Shown piece after piece: positions 33,573 to 45,808 of a stretch of 64,000 nucleotides of DNA. Origin of the DNA: Cinclus cinclus (Eukaryota; Chordata; Aves; Passeriformes; Cinclidae); the NCBI RefSeq assembly GCF_963662255.1, contig NC_085072.1, positions 1,616,001 through 1,680,000 of the forward strand, written 5' to 3'. Position numbers and translations under genes: made by a program. The notes beneath the pieces are model-generated. The model saw nothing but the letters and a program-made list of their open reading frames with translations, was not told the DNA's origin and did not search any database. The number at the start of each line of letters is the position of its first letter. Position 1 is the first letter of the stretch.

Positions 33573-35686
33573 ATCCCTGACCACATCTTGGGCAAAAGCA
33601 GGGCTGTGAGGTCCTGTGCACATTCTGGGCTGTTCCTACCTGCCAGCAGCAGCCAAAGCCATGGAGCAGCTGCAGTTCCCCGGTGCTCTCCTGCATTATT
33701 TACTGCAATAAATGCAGTGCAATGTGCATTCCAGCTCTCCTGGCTGAGGTGCCATCTCGGCTCGGATTTTTGATGATGACAATTATAATGAGACAGAGGA
33801 GGAGGGGCAGCTCAATTTTGATTTGGATCCCTCTGCCTTTTTAAAAATTGAAGATTTCTAACTCTCAGCAAAATCCCTGCCACAGGAGACCTTGTTTTAC
33901 ATTCTGGCTTTTTGCAGACCTGATACAGAGGGGCTTTCTGCAGAATCCCAGGCTGGCATTGTTCTGTTAATGATTGAGTGAGGAGTGTTTGGTTACCTTC
34001 CCTGATGTTTTCTTGTATTTTCATGTTCTGAGAGGGCATTTTTGGATGTGTAAGAAACCCGTGTTGAACATAGACAAAGATACTACTTTAAGGAATCTGT
34101 CTCATTCTGCCAAGACTGAAAGCTGTTTCACAGTTAGAAAATAATTATTTTTTTGTTGACTTCAGTTCATGAACAGTGGAAAAAGTCCACACTAAGTGCT
34201 CTAGAGACGGGTGATTTATCTTGCCTTGGATGGGCAGAAAGCGATTTTGCAGACATCGTCAGCATTCCCGGAAAAACCAACCAAGACTCACTCCTGTCGG
34301 AGGTGAGAAAAGCAGAGAGCTCCTCCTTTGCTGTGAAAGCCAGAGCAGCAGGGCTGAGCGAGCCTGGCCCTGTCCTGCCTTGGGGGGCTCAGACACAATT
34401 TCTGGGTTGTAGCTGGGAGGATCCAGGGGCTGCTCCGGGCTCCTTCCAGCCCAGTCCTGGGGCTGCATTCTCTGACTCTGGCGACAGGATGGGCACAGGT
34501 CCCCCTGGTGTGTGTGAGCCAGAGCGGCTGCAGAGCTGCATCCGACACCTCCCTGCCCTGCCCGGCCTCCCTCATCTCCCTCCATTCGGGGGGAATCATC
34601 CCAGACCTCCTCCAGAACGAGCAAGCAGAAAATCAACCTGGAACTCTGCAGGATTTTCAGCCCTGGCCTCTGGGGCTTCCCGTGGTTGAACCTTTGGATG
34701 CTGCCATTGATTTCCCGAAGGCAGCACGAGCTGGGGGATGGTTGGAGGCAGTCTGGGAAAGTCTGGTTTTCCTCCTGGGTTCCAGGAGTGGCGGATATTT
34801 TAAGGGGTTCACGCTCATTTGTATTTTAAAGCTTCCTACTGTGAAGTGCAGGACCAGGGGCTACGTCTTCAGCTGGCATAAATCTGCCTGGCTGCATGCA
34901 GATAAACTGATTTACGCTGGCTGGAGATCTGGCCCTGGATGGAAGAGATGGAAGCAGGTGGATGTAATTTCTCTACATTTCCACTCAAGCTGCAGCCGCC
35001 TGGAGCAGCAGGAATTGAACAGCACTTTCCCTAAGAGTAAAAAAGTTATTAACTCCATATTTGTGTTGGTGCTTCGCTGCCCTCCCTCGTCTCGATCATC
35101 ACACGTAGCCATGGGCTGTCTCTGGCAATGACTCTGTCTCCCCAATAAAATTAAAAATCACTTTTGTTTCATATCTTTTTAATCAGACGTGTCCTTTTTA
35201 ATAAAGGGCTCTGCTCTTTAAGGGGTGATGCGCTGATGAGCAGCAGGCTTGGAAGTTATTTCATTTCCCTGATTTGAATTCCTCTTTCTGAATTTCAGCT
35301 GGAAAAATAAAGCTAAATCCAACTCCCCCAAGCTTCTGCACATGCAGCACAAGAAAGTTTCGCTGCCTCTCACCTCTGGGGTGAGATTGATAAGCAGTGG
35401 CAGTGGATGTGAGGCCATTGTACACTCTGGTGTAAGAACAGATTTTATTCCTGAATGTCCAGTACAAGAAAGAAGAGTGGCAGAGTAAAAAAGGAAAAGG
35501 TGAAACTCCAGGAATTTGCTGAGTGGTAATTTTATTCGAATAATTTATGCAGATTTTCTGAATTGTTCCAATCTTGAAGAATCAAACAAACCCAAAATGC
35601 CTCTCTATGTTTAGTTTCTTATATTGATTCTTTTGTTCCTGGGATTATTTCAAACACAGACCTGAAGTAACTTTATGAGCCAGATC
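33573..35686. other. Unique sequence with one splice-bordered open segment
   Basis: No gene recognised. The segment 34166-34302 (137 bp, +) is open, is preceded by a T-rich tract ending in 'ttgacttcag', and is followed by 'gaggtgaga', so it looks like an internal exon. Its 45-residue peptide contains the stretch EQWKKSTLSALETG and matches no family I know. The rest is ordinary mixed sequence. Confidence 0.3.
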
Positions 35687-35705
35687 TTTTTTTTTTTTTT
35701 TTTTT
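35687..35705 (+). repeat. Poly-T run
   Basis: Nineteen consecutive T residues in otherwise unique sequence. Confidence 0.92.
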
Positions 35706-37655
35706 CCCCAGAAGTGAACAAGCAAGATAATTAAATATGAGGAATTCAGGAGGCTTTGGAAGCAGCAGGTTTCTCTCCTGCCCCGCAGTGGGTGTAATTT
35801 GGATTTCTGGGGGATGACACTCCCGGGTGGTCAGCACGGATGGGGACGTGCCCAGAGCCCTGTGGGATGCCTGGGGTACGTTGTGAGGTGCTTGAACCTT
35901 CCCAAAAGGAGCTCTGTGCCCCCCCTGCTCCCCCAGCCCTGGGAAGCCTGGCAGGGATTAAACCTCCTTTAATTCCAGCTGCTCCTCGTGCGCTGCGGTT
36001 TTGGGGTTTTCCAGCACGGAAAGCATGACTGGGGGCTGTGTTTTCAGGGCTGCCAGAGCAAAGGCAATACAGTTGCAGGATTTTTGCATATTTCTGATCC
36101 TGAGGCTTTCCTGGGCTGGGTGGTTGCTGCACAAGTCAGGGCAGCACCAGGCTCTGCTCTCCCAAATCCTCCCCGGAGCTGCCGGGCTGGGCTGGGGCTC
36201 TGGGGACTCTGGGGCTCTGCAGCTTCTGCCTTCCTGCTGCTGTGGAATGTCCTCGCAGAGATCTCATGCTCCAGGTGTGCAGCAAGGCAATTTCAAAGCA
36301 GAAAATAACTAAAAATAATCATCAGTGACTTCTGCAGATATTCTTTTTCTGATCAGCGTCCTATGGCGAGTCTGGAAGTTCTGTGAGACTGATCCTGGCA
36401 CCAATTTTTGCAGTTAATTCAAAAAAGATCTGGTGCAGTCAGTGCTGATCTATGGCACTTTGGAGGATTGTGCCCCTGCACTCAAATCTTAGATCTGAAA
36501 AGCTTTTCCTAGTCAGAGCAGCCCCTGCTTTGCAGCACTCAGTCCCCCTTTGCTGCAGGCACGCAAACTGGTGCTTTAATAAAGGCAGAAGCTGAGCACC
36601 AGGCTCTGATGGGACCAAAACGCAGCACAGAAAGGTGGGAAAGGCTCCTACATGACTTAAAATCACCATTCACTGAGTGTGGAAATTACTGCAAAGCAAC
36701 CCTTGCAGTTGCAAAGCTCTGAACAAAAACACATTGGTGTTTGCAGAGGATGAGTGTCAGCCTTGCAGGGACTGTGAGCAGGGGCAGGGCCACTCCACAT
36801 CTCCTGTCCAGCTGAAAGCTCTCTTCTGTTTAAGCCTCATGCACTGGGCTGACGGAGCTGGAGCGGAAGGTGCTGCCAAGTTCAGCAGCTCTCTCTGAAG
36901 CGACTAAATGCTCATTTTAGCACTTTTGGACATAGAATTTTGCCAGGTCATCCTTCCAGCTGAGTGCCACCACCTCTGGAGAGTCCCTGCTGGGGAAACA
37001 AGCTGTCTTTGTCATGGACCAGGGCAAGTAAATGGGAGGAGAATTTAACGTTACATTTCTGTGCAAGTTTAGGATATTATGGGCGTTTGTCTTCTGGATT
37101 AGCCCATGGCCTCTCTGTTGTGGCTTTTCATTCTCTTCCTCCCACTGCTTTCCTGCACTGGAGCCATGAGTGGAGTCCAGGTGTGTGAGGTTCCCTGGTT
37201 GAGGTTCAGAAATTCCTACCCTGGGGTGGAGGGGGAGGGAAGAAGGAGGAGAAGAAACAGAAGAGAAATGAGAAAATCAAGTAGGCTCCAGCACCTGCCA
37301 TGTAATGATGGGTTCTGGAGATAAGGCTGTTTTAAGGTGCATTCCAGACGTGTGGGTCCTGCCCAGACACAGCACAGAAGAAAAAGGAGACTTAAAACAA
37401 CAGGCAGCTCCTCCTCCCCCCTTCAGGTGTGCACACAGCTAGGAGGGACAGCCCGCCCCAAGGAAACCTCAGTTCCCATCCAAAGCCCCCTTTGAGCACA
37501 CAGGCACCTCCAGCCCCTCGGGTCAAGTCCATGCCTGTCCCTGGGGTTAAATCCAATCCAAACACAGCAGCACCCGGAGAAGCTGCTGGAAAGTGCCCCA
37601 TCCCCTTCAGTGATCCTTGTTTGCCTTAGAAAGGGAAATTGTGAACAATCTCTGC
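35706..37655. other. Unique non-coding sequence
   Basis: Mixed composition, no gene, RNA or transposon recognised. A purine-rich stretch lies at 37226-37275. Confidence 0.4.
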
Positions 37656-37834
37656 CTGGAAAAGGAGAATTCCCTGCAGGAGGAATCAGGGCAGGGTCAG
37701 GGTTTCATGGTGCACCCCATGTTGCAGCTATGGGATCAGGGATCTCTGGAAAAGGAGAATTCCCTGCAGGAGGAATCAGGGCAGGGTCAGGGTTTCATGG
37801 TGCACCCCATGTTGCAGCTATGGGATCAGGGATC
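37656..37834 (+). repeat. Perfect tandem duplication, 90-bp period
   Basis: Positions 37656-37744 and 37746-37834 are identical over 89 bases. The unit begins CTGGAAAAGGAGAATTCC and contains TTTCATGGTGCACCCCATG. Ninety is a multiple of three, so overlapping open frames repeat a 30-residue block, but the flanks give no support for a gene. The absence of any substitution points to a very recent event or to an assembly error. Confidence 0.97.
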
Positions 37835-39043
37835 CTGGGCAGTGCTGCTCCATGCTGGGAGATCCCCAGTGTCCAGCTGGGATTGTGGAGTTTGGAGCAT
37901 GGGAGAACAGCAGGAGGGTCTCCACGTGCTCACCTCCCTGGGGTTACTCTTCCCCCCCATTGCCTTTATACTCAAGGGTTCAGAGCCCCGACAGAGACAA
38001 GAATGAGGTTTTTGTGTCATTTTTTGGAGGTTTTTTGGCACTGGGAATGTCCCTCTGGGGCTGTGCAGAGAGGGGATGGAAAGTTGTGAGGTCACTGGGA
38101 TTTGCCCCAGAGAAAACCCAAGAGAGAACAATAGGTGATTGTAGGGGCATCTCAGAAAATAAAGCAACAGAAGTGGAATCACCCAGAAAAAATGTTCCTC
38201 AGTTCCAGCCTCTCTTGTCAGGCTATTTCTAAGCAAATTTTCACTCTGTTGTACAGTAAAAATAAAGTGTCAGACACCGAGTTTGGATGCAAATGGTAAC
38301 ACAACTCTGCAAGATGGAAGCTTTATCTGAATCTGAGATTTTTTAGGGGAGTGGTTTCTTTTGGAAAGGAGCTATTTTTAGAAAGTCAGGATGCTCCTGT
38401 TCCAAGGGCCCAGCTCCTGTTTGTCTTCAATTGAGGAGAAAAACCCTTTCTTTTTCCATTAAAAAAAGACAGACAGGTAGTACTTTTTCCTGAATTACTT
38501 TACCTCTGCTCATCCCTCCACATGAAGCCAGAATTCCATCCCAAATTGTCTTTTGTCTCTTCCTTCATTCCCTCTCTTCTATTTCATATTTCAGCAGATT
38601 TGACCAACAATGGAGATGTTGGAATTTTGTTAGAAATGAAAGTGAAATCTAAATTAATGCCAAAAATAGAAAATATGTCTATAAATATTTGAAGAGACCT
38701 GGGCTGGGAGAGGTTCCTTCCCCTTTGGGTCAAAGGCAGTGTTGGTGTACAAAGGTACTTTGGAGCAGAGAGTTCTAAACAGCCTTTGAAATATATATTC
38801 AAATCAATTCCAAGTGGGCTAAAGCCAACAGAAAGGTTAAAGTACCTTTTTTAGTCACTTTCCAAATTTTCGTTTCCTTACCTTAATGCACTGTGGAGCT
38901 TTCTGCCCATTCAGTCCATTTGCATTCAACTGGGGAAGGTTCCTGATAATTACTCAGCCCCATCTAATTCCCCAAGGTCCCAAAATGCAAAACAATTCTT
39001 CACAAGACAGAGATTGCTTCTTACAAGCTTTAGCAGGAGGGGG
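37835..39043. other. Unique non-coding sequence
   Basis: AT-rich from about 38220 to 39000. No gene, RNA or transposon recognised. Confidence 0.4.
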
Positions 39044-39069
39044 AAAAAAAAAAAAAAAAAAAAAAAAAA
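39044..39069 (+). repeat. Poly-A run
   Basis: Twenty-six consecutive A residues following GGGGG. It has the look of a retroposon tail, but no recognisable element body lies upstream. Confidence 0.93.
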
Positions 39070-42000
39070 GACATTAAAATGATGTGATCTAAGGTAGAGT
39101 TTGAGCACTGAACTATTTCCTACACGAATCCATTTGGCAGAGCGTGTTCAGCTATCACAGGATTGCCTTGGGAGAGGCCCGGAGCCTGTCCTTGCTCCTG
39201 CCAAAGCCAAACCACCTTTGGCATCAACAGGGCAAGGCCATGGAGGATGAAAATGGACATTTTCCCTCTGAATTTAACATAACCCAGGCAAAGTGGGTGT
39301 ACTAAAAAACCCCTTTTGCTGTAGATGGGAAGCAGCTCAAGGCCAGGCTGTGAATCCGTAGGTGTCAGAAGAGGTTGGTGTTTTATCCACGAGCTCACCT
39401 GGCATCCTTTTGTCCCTGGGGCCAGGAAGGGCAGGAGCCTCCACCTGGCAGAAAGCTGACGTTCATCTCCGTGGGGCTCTGCAGTTCCCTCCGTCCCATT
39501 GCTTTATCCACCGGGTGGATAAAAGGCAAAGCTGCCCAGGGAAATGCCAGGGAAGGGAGGCAGAGCTGATGTGGCAGCCTGTGCTGACTTCATGGCACAG
39601 CTCAGGGACCCCAGGGCTCCTCTCGCAGCCTGAGGACAGCAGGGAGATAAAACTGAGCTAAGCCAGGCTGGAGCGGGAACGGGAAGGGCTGGAGGGGATT
39701 TGCCTGCAGGGTTATTTCCGTTTTCCATTTTCCATTTCCATTTTCCCTGCGCTCACAAGCTCCTGCAGCCCAGGGCTGTGCTGGGCACCGGGGAGCTCTC
39801 ACTGCTGCGAGTAAAGGGCAGAGTAAGGGAGGTGCAGGTGTCTGCAGGGCTGAGCTCTCCTGAGCTCCTGCTCCCCTCCCAGAGCTTCCTGTTCCCTGGA
39901 AATGGGGCCAGAGGGAAGGAAACAGGCCTGGCTTTGGGAGAGCCTGGGGGAAGCTGTGTGAATACCTGAGTGGAGCTTGTGAGCACAGCTCACGAGAGGT
40001 CCTTTCCTGGGGAGCTGAGCCCTGCACGTTCCCTGTCCCGAGGGGCAGAGGTGCCACAGAGCTCTGGGGAAGGGGAGCCCCTGCTCTGAAGGTGCAGCAC
40101 CCACACCTTGGCAAACAGGGCTCACCTCCATCTCCTGCTGTCCTCCAGGACTCTGGGAACCTTCATTTGTCACTGCAGAAAGGAGTCTCAATATTTTATG
40201 AAAAAGGCGTTTTACCACAGGACTTTGGTGAATATCAGCATAATTTAGCCATGATTTAACGGAACCTTTCATTGACTTTTTAAATTATGCCTCTCCATCA
40301 CCTGCCCTGTGGGTTTCCTTGCTTTTCATCTTGCAAATCCCATTACTTATTAATTTTCCCATAATACATAATAGAGGCAGAAAAGCATATAGCATCCCAT
40401 TCAGCAGTGATTTACAAGTCTCTTAGTTCTGAAGCAACACAAGAAAGAGCAGACATTTTATGAGTTTCCTCTGTGTGTTTGCCTCAGAAAAAAAAAAAAG
40501 CTGTATAAAGCCATGGATACAAACCTGGGGCTTCTCTGGCCATGATCTCATAGCTCCAGCTCTTGCAGCTCTGCAGAAGATGCAATCTGGAGGAGATTGC
40601 AGCAGCACAATCAGGGCAGAATTAGCAAGGAGATGGTGAGCAAGATTTACCTCCTCCTCATTATGATAATGGATGTAATATCCATGGAAATGCTGATGGG
40701 CTTTGCTCAGAGAGGAAGAACTGCAGGCAAAGAGCAAACACACAAACCAGCATTATTTGCCCACATTCCCAATCAAGGTTTTGCTGGCATGTTCATCTTT
40801 CTACAGGGGGCCCAGGAGGAACTTTGATTCCCTTGGTGTTTGCAGAAAATGACTTGCACATACCATGAATCAGAGGGGCTCATTTTGGAATGTAGAAACT
40901 ATTACTCATCCTGCTCTGGCATGAATGAGCATCTGGCAGCTTATTCTAAAATTCTGTGAAGACAACAGGAGGCAAAAGGAAAAAAAAAAATGGAGCTGGA
41001 GCGCACCTCTTGTCAGCTCAGCAGGCAGCAGATGAGAACTGGAAGGAGGCAGCACAAAGACAGATCTGCTGAACTGAGCCTTTATGTGCTTCTCTTTCCA
41101 TCCATCCACTCCTTCCAGCTTTTTTTTTTCTTTTTTTTTTTAGAGCAGGCTGGGGATCCTACAGAGCACGTGGAGACAAATTCACCCCGTTAAGTCTGCT
41201 CCAGGTCAGCCTGGGACGTGGCACTCCAGAGGTTTCCAGGCTGCAGCAGCACGAGGAGGCAGAACTCCTGCTTGGAGCTCTGGGCCCAGGGAGATGGAGC
41301 TGGGGAGGCTGAGACTGATCAGATTTGGTGATGTGGGCTTGGACACATCAATATCAGCAGCAATGTCCCAGGGAGGGAGAGTCCTGTGCCCCCAGGAATG
41401 GCACAGGGCACGGAGCAGGGGAAGGAAGTGCTCACAGCCTTTTCTTGAGGGGAGTCCAGAGCGGAGTCAGGGGCTGCTCACAGAGGGAGCAGCTCCTCAC
41501 AGCAGAGGGGCTGTGAAGCCCTGGGCAGATAAAACTCATCTCATCTTTTCGGGGTTGTGTTCCCTGGTCCTTTACTGGAGCTGCCTCGTCCCTGCTTCCC
41601 CAGCCCTGTGCAGAGCTGGGACTGGGACTGAGCTGGGACATCAACAGGGCTCCTCCTTCTGCAAAGGAATACCCCAAATCTGGGGGGGCCGGGATGGAGC
41701 TGAGGTCCCTGGAGGAGGCAGGGCGCTGTCCCCTCTTGTCCTGCCACAAACTGCCCTGCTGCCCCTTGCCTGAGCATCCCCAGGCACCGCACTTTAGCGT
41801 GGCATTTTTCTCATTATTTTTATTTCTTGCTGGCCTTCTTTTCTCCCTGCTGTTTTTTTTTATTTTTTTCTTTTTTAATGGATTTTTCCCCCTGCTGCTT
41901 TCCTACAGCCGTGGTCTCTGCCAGGCTCCCCAGGACAGGCACTCCTACAGGCAAGAGCACATTGTCAAAACAAACCCACAATTGTATTTTCCTTGCTCCC

Positions 42001-44117
42001 TCATCGTGGCAAAACCTCCTTTTCCAAGGGAGTTGTTTCCTCCTGCTCTCTTCCCCCAGGTATTCTGTGGAATTGATTTCTCCTCTTCTTTTACAGATGA
42101 GATATTCCAGGAACAATCGAACTCATACTGCTTCTGTCAAACTTAATCTAGGATACATTCATCTGGAATATAGCAGGGAACTAGGTCCAGAAAACCTCAA
42201 CTTCCTTTTTTATTGGGGAGCTCATAAAGCAGAAGGATGATGGCAGGCTACTGAAATTTAAGCAACCAAGAACAGGAAAGATATTTTATTCAATAGTTGG
42301 GATAAAATTTCATGTCCCAGAGATTTCAAGGAGCGCAAACAGGGGAGATGAAGGAAGATGGGTTTTCTTTTTCCTAAGTAAATGGACGGGTCTGGGGGTG
42401 GATTTGAGGTTGTCTCTGTGCTTATCAGAGGCACATACACATTTCCTCTCCTAACAGCAGACACAAGGTGACTCCGGGGACAGCTGGAGCTCCAAGCCCT
42501 CACCAGGCAGGGCTGGGGCAGTTCTGCTCCTCCTCACTGACACAGGGCTGCTCCAAAGGGCTTCGAGCACCCAGCTTGGGTGTCTGCCTCAGGAGGAGAT
42601 GAATCACACCTTGCAAGTGCTGATTTCTCTCTCTTATCTCTCAGAGAAGCCCGAGGTGCCTAGTTCAGATCCAGACATTTACACAGATGAATCACACCCT
42701 CAAGGCCATGGAGAAAATAATGGAAATCTGCAAGCCTGGGCCCAAATCTCTCAAGTCATCTTGAATAATTCCATTATTTTACTGAATAGAATGATCCAAT
42801 GTCTTTAAATTGCTTCATGCTTTACTGGTAGAAAATGAAGATAAATTCTCTCCTAGAACGAACCCTCACTTTATTTTTTCCTGATGCAGCACAGGCAGTG
42901 GTGTTCCTTTCACTATGTCCCTTCTTTAGATGCTCTCCTTTTCTTAAATAATCACAGAATTCACCTCTGTGTGCAGCCTCCGGAGCTCCTCCTGCCTCCC
43001 TCTGAGCAGGAATGTCAGAGATTACCAGATCAGAGGCACTTTTAAACCAACTGTGCTTCATTCAACATTTCCAAGGGTGCTGATGCTTCCCAAGCCCTCA
43101 ACGGCTTCTTCAGATTCTCCTGTCCTTTGAAATGCTCGTGCTCAAGAGGGAGATTCTTACCCAAGAACTCTCCTCTCTCTGGGGTACAATGATGGAGGTA
43201 ACACCCTGACAGGGAAAGGCTCAGTCTCCCAGCCTTTATCCCCTGGGAATTAAAATCCACAGTGCTGGATGTCCCCTTCCACTTCCCTTCTTAAATTGAT
43301 TTGTGGTGGAGTCTTTGGAAAACGGGCAAAGGAGGGTAGAAAATGAGAGTATGGAAAATGTGAGCTTGGAAACAGGTCAGGATTGATGCAGCCCTTCCCA
43401 TTTCCTCCTTGGTTATTTCTTTGCTTGCTCCCTGTAACTGAATCACCCTGGAAATGCCTCCTGATCTCCCCAAGCAGGGACCATCCATTTTTTTTTAGTG
43501 GAGTATTTTGCACAGAAGTTCAGCTCTGATCGAGTGCTGCACTGGCTGCCATAACAATAAATTCCCATTACTGGAAGAAAGACGTGTTTTCCTATGCATC
43601 CCCTTTGCAGAAAGGCATAAACTGAATTTTGACTTCAAAGGAGACGTCTTTGTTCAAAATGCAATGCTCAGAAATATTCTGCAGTCAATTATTTGCAATT
43701 AGAATGAAAACAGAAACCCCCTTCCCCAAACCGCCTGTAATTACAAACGATGCTTTCATGAAGTATAAATCCAGTCATTAAGGAGTTTCAAAAGTTTTAA
43801 TTCAGTGGGCAATTAAAAAGAAGAATTTAGAGTGTTGAGACAGAGAACAATGCCGTGGTGAGCCTGGGGTCCTGAGGTATCAATGGGACTTTGCAGGAAG
43901 ATTTTCCTGTTGATCCCGGTGGTTTTAGGAGCAATTCCTCAGCGAGGGATTGGGACCCTTACAGCCCTTAACGATGTCTCTGCTGAGCCACTGCTGCCAC
44001 TGGGGTCAGCAGGAGCAAACTGAGGCTCAGCCTTGGCCTGGCAGCCCCAAAATCTCCTCCCCAAAAAGCCCCTGTCACCTGCAGCTGAGCTGGTCCTGCT
44101 CACGGGGCACAGGGCAG
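39070..44117. other. Unique non-coding sequence
   Basis: About 5 kb with no gene recognised. There are T-rich tracts at 41119-41141 and 41850-41876. AT-rich blocks at 40180-40420 and 43730-43830 carry some TAATT cores. A 'tctcctcttcttttacag' acceptor-like tract ends at 42096, followed by an open frame to 42238, but no family is recognised. No transposon was identified. Confidence 0.4.
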
Positions 44118-44805
44118 GGAATCCTTGTCCTTCCCATGAGGAAGGAAATCCTTGTCCTCCCTTTGAGGAATGAAATCCTTGTCCTGCCCATGAGGAAGGA
44201 AATCCTTGTCCTGCCCATGAGGAATGAAATCCTTGTCCTGCCCATGAGGAAGGAAATCCTTGTCCTCCCCTTTAGGAATGAAATCCTTGTCCTCCCTTTG
44301 AGGAAGGAAATCCTTGTCCTCCCCTTGAGGAAGGAAATCCTTGTCCTCCCCTTGAGGAAGGAAATCCTTGTCCTCCCTTTGAGGAAGGAAATCCTTGTCC
44401 TCCCCTTGAGGAAGGAAATCCTTGTCCTCCCCTTGAGGAAGGAAATCCTTGTCCTCCCCTTGAGGAAGGAAATCCTTGTCCTCCCTTTGAGGAAGGAAAT
44501 CCTTGTCCTCCCCTTGAGGAAGGAAATCCTTGTCCTCCCCTTGAGGAAGGAAATCCTTGTCCTCCCCATGAGGAAGGAAATCCTTGTCCTGCCCATGAGG
44601 AAGGAAATCCTTGTCCTCCCCTTTAGGAATGAAATCCTTGTCCTCCCTTTGAGGAAGGAAATCCTTGTCCTCCCCTTGAGGAAGGAAATCCTTGTCCTCC
44701 CCTTGAGGAAGGAAATCCTTGTCCTCCCCTTGAGGAATGAAATCCTTGTCCTCCCCATGAGGAAGGAAATCCTTGTCCTCCCTTTGAGGAAGGAAATCCT
44801 TGTCT
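44118..44805 (+). repeat. 27-bp minisatellite, about 25 copies
   Basis: The unit is GAGGAAGGAAATCCTTG followed by TCCTCCCCTT. Variants change the last positions (CCCATGAGG, CCTTTGAGG, CCTTTAGG) or GGAAGG to GGAATG. The period is a multiple of three and the unit has no stop in the open frames, so nonapeptide repeats run about 25 times on + (Arg-Lys-Glu-Ile-Leu-Val-Leu-Pro) and on -. The unit contains two short inverted repeats, AAGGA-AA-TCCTT and CCTC-CCCTT-GAGG. No start context, signal peptide or flanking exon supports translation. Confidence 0.97.
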
Positions 44806-45788
44806 GTCCTTCCCAGCTGGAAGGCTGAGCTAACAACCCGAGCTGCTGAACCAGGGTATTCCAAGCACAGCATCCCTGTGCTCCCACCTGTGCCAGTCCT
44901 TGCCCTTCTCCCACAAAGTGCCCAACAACCTGGATGTGGTGCCTGCAATCCAGGCTCCCGGAAGGACTCACTTCCACTTTGGACACGTCCTCAGGATGGA
45001 GCCAGAATGGAAACCATAGATCTCAATCCTCTCTTCCAGTTTGTGAAGCTGGGAGAAGGAAGGGAGTTTTTGCAACGCTCGTATTTTGAAATTGGGACTC
45101 AAATTTATTGCTTAAGGGAGGCCTGTTCCTTTCTGGATATTGACTGTCCTTGGTGATGCCTTAGTGTGAGTTCCCTGGCAGCTGCTTAGGGAGGAGGTGT
45201 GAGGTGCATCCATAAGGTTCACAGATTTTTCCCACCCATGTGCTAGGTATTTGTTGTTGGGCTGCGTGGTTCGGAATCCTGCATCCCGTATTCCTGACAA
45301 TCTGTGCCCTGCGTATGCTCCTGCCTTTGTGGGGAGCTGCCACCATGAGGGGTGAACCACAGAGCTGAGCTTCAGCGTGGGGGGAGCAGAAATATGCTCA
45401 GAGGAGTGATGGTTTCAATTGAAAATATTGCAAATCAAATCCCACTGAACATCCAGCTGTGATGTGCTCCCACGGAGAGGGACCGGCAGGAAAAGGAACC
45501 AGCAGCTTCACGATCTTTTCTGGGGTCCTGTGCCGTTGTCTAAGGGGATGAGGGACACCAGGTCTGAAAAAATGCTTGCATGAGAAGGGGAAAACAGAGC
45601 TCTGCAGAGTTTGCATTTCAACCACCTGATGGAAACTGCTTTGGATTTGGCTCAGTCACAGATCGAGTCTGATAAGCCAAATTCAGGGATACTCAGGTGT
45701 GTGGCCATGAAGGAGGAGCTGTAATTTTTCTGCCCTGAGATCATATCCTGCACTTTTCTGCAGGCACAGCACTAAAAAAATACTGACC
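44806..45788. other. Unique non-coding sequence
   Basis: Ordinary mixed sequence. An acceptor-like 'ctcaatcctctcttccag' ends at 45040 before a short open frame closing near 45156, but no family is recognised. Confidence 0.35.
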
Positions 45789-45808
45789 TTTTTTTTTTTT
45801 TTTTTTTT
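45789..45808 (+). repeat. Poly-T run
   Basis: Twenty consecutive T residues preceding AAATTT. Confidence 0.92.

Noticed and set aside
39044..39069. Processed pseudogene tail
   Set aside because: The A run has no recognisable retrogene body upstream and no target-site duplication that I could see.
42097..42238. Terminal exon after a pyrimidine-rich acceptor-like tract
   Set aside because: The acceptor is plausible but the 47-codon frame matches no known family and no upstream exon was found.
44118..44805. CRISPR array
   Set aside because: Units are directly head-to-tail with no unique spacers, no cas genes are present, and the sequence is vertebrate.
45041..45156. Short open frame after 'ctcttccag'
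   Set aside because: Protein-like composition, but too short, no donor or partner exon and no recognised family.
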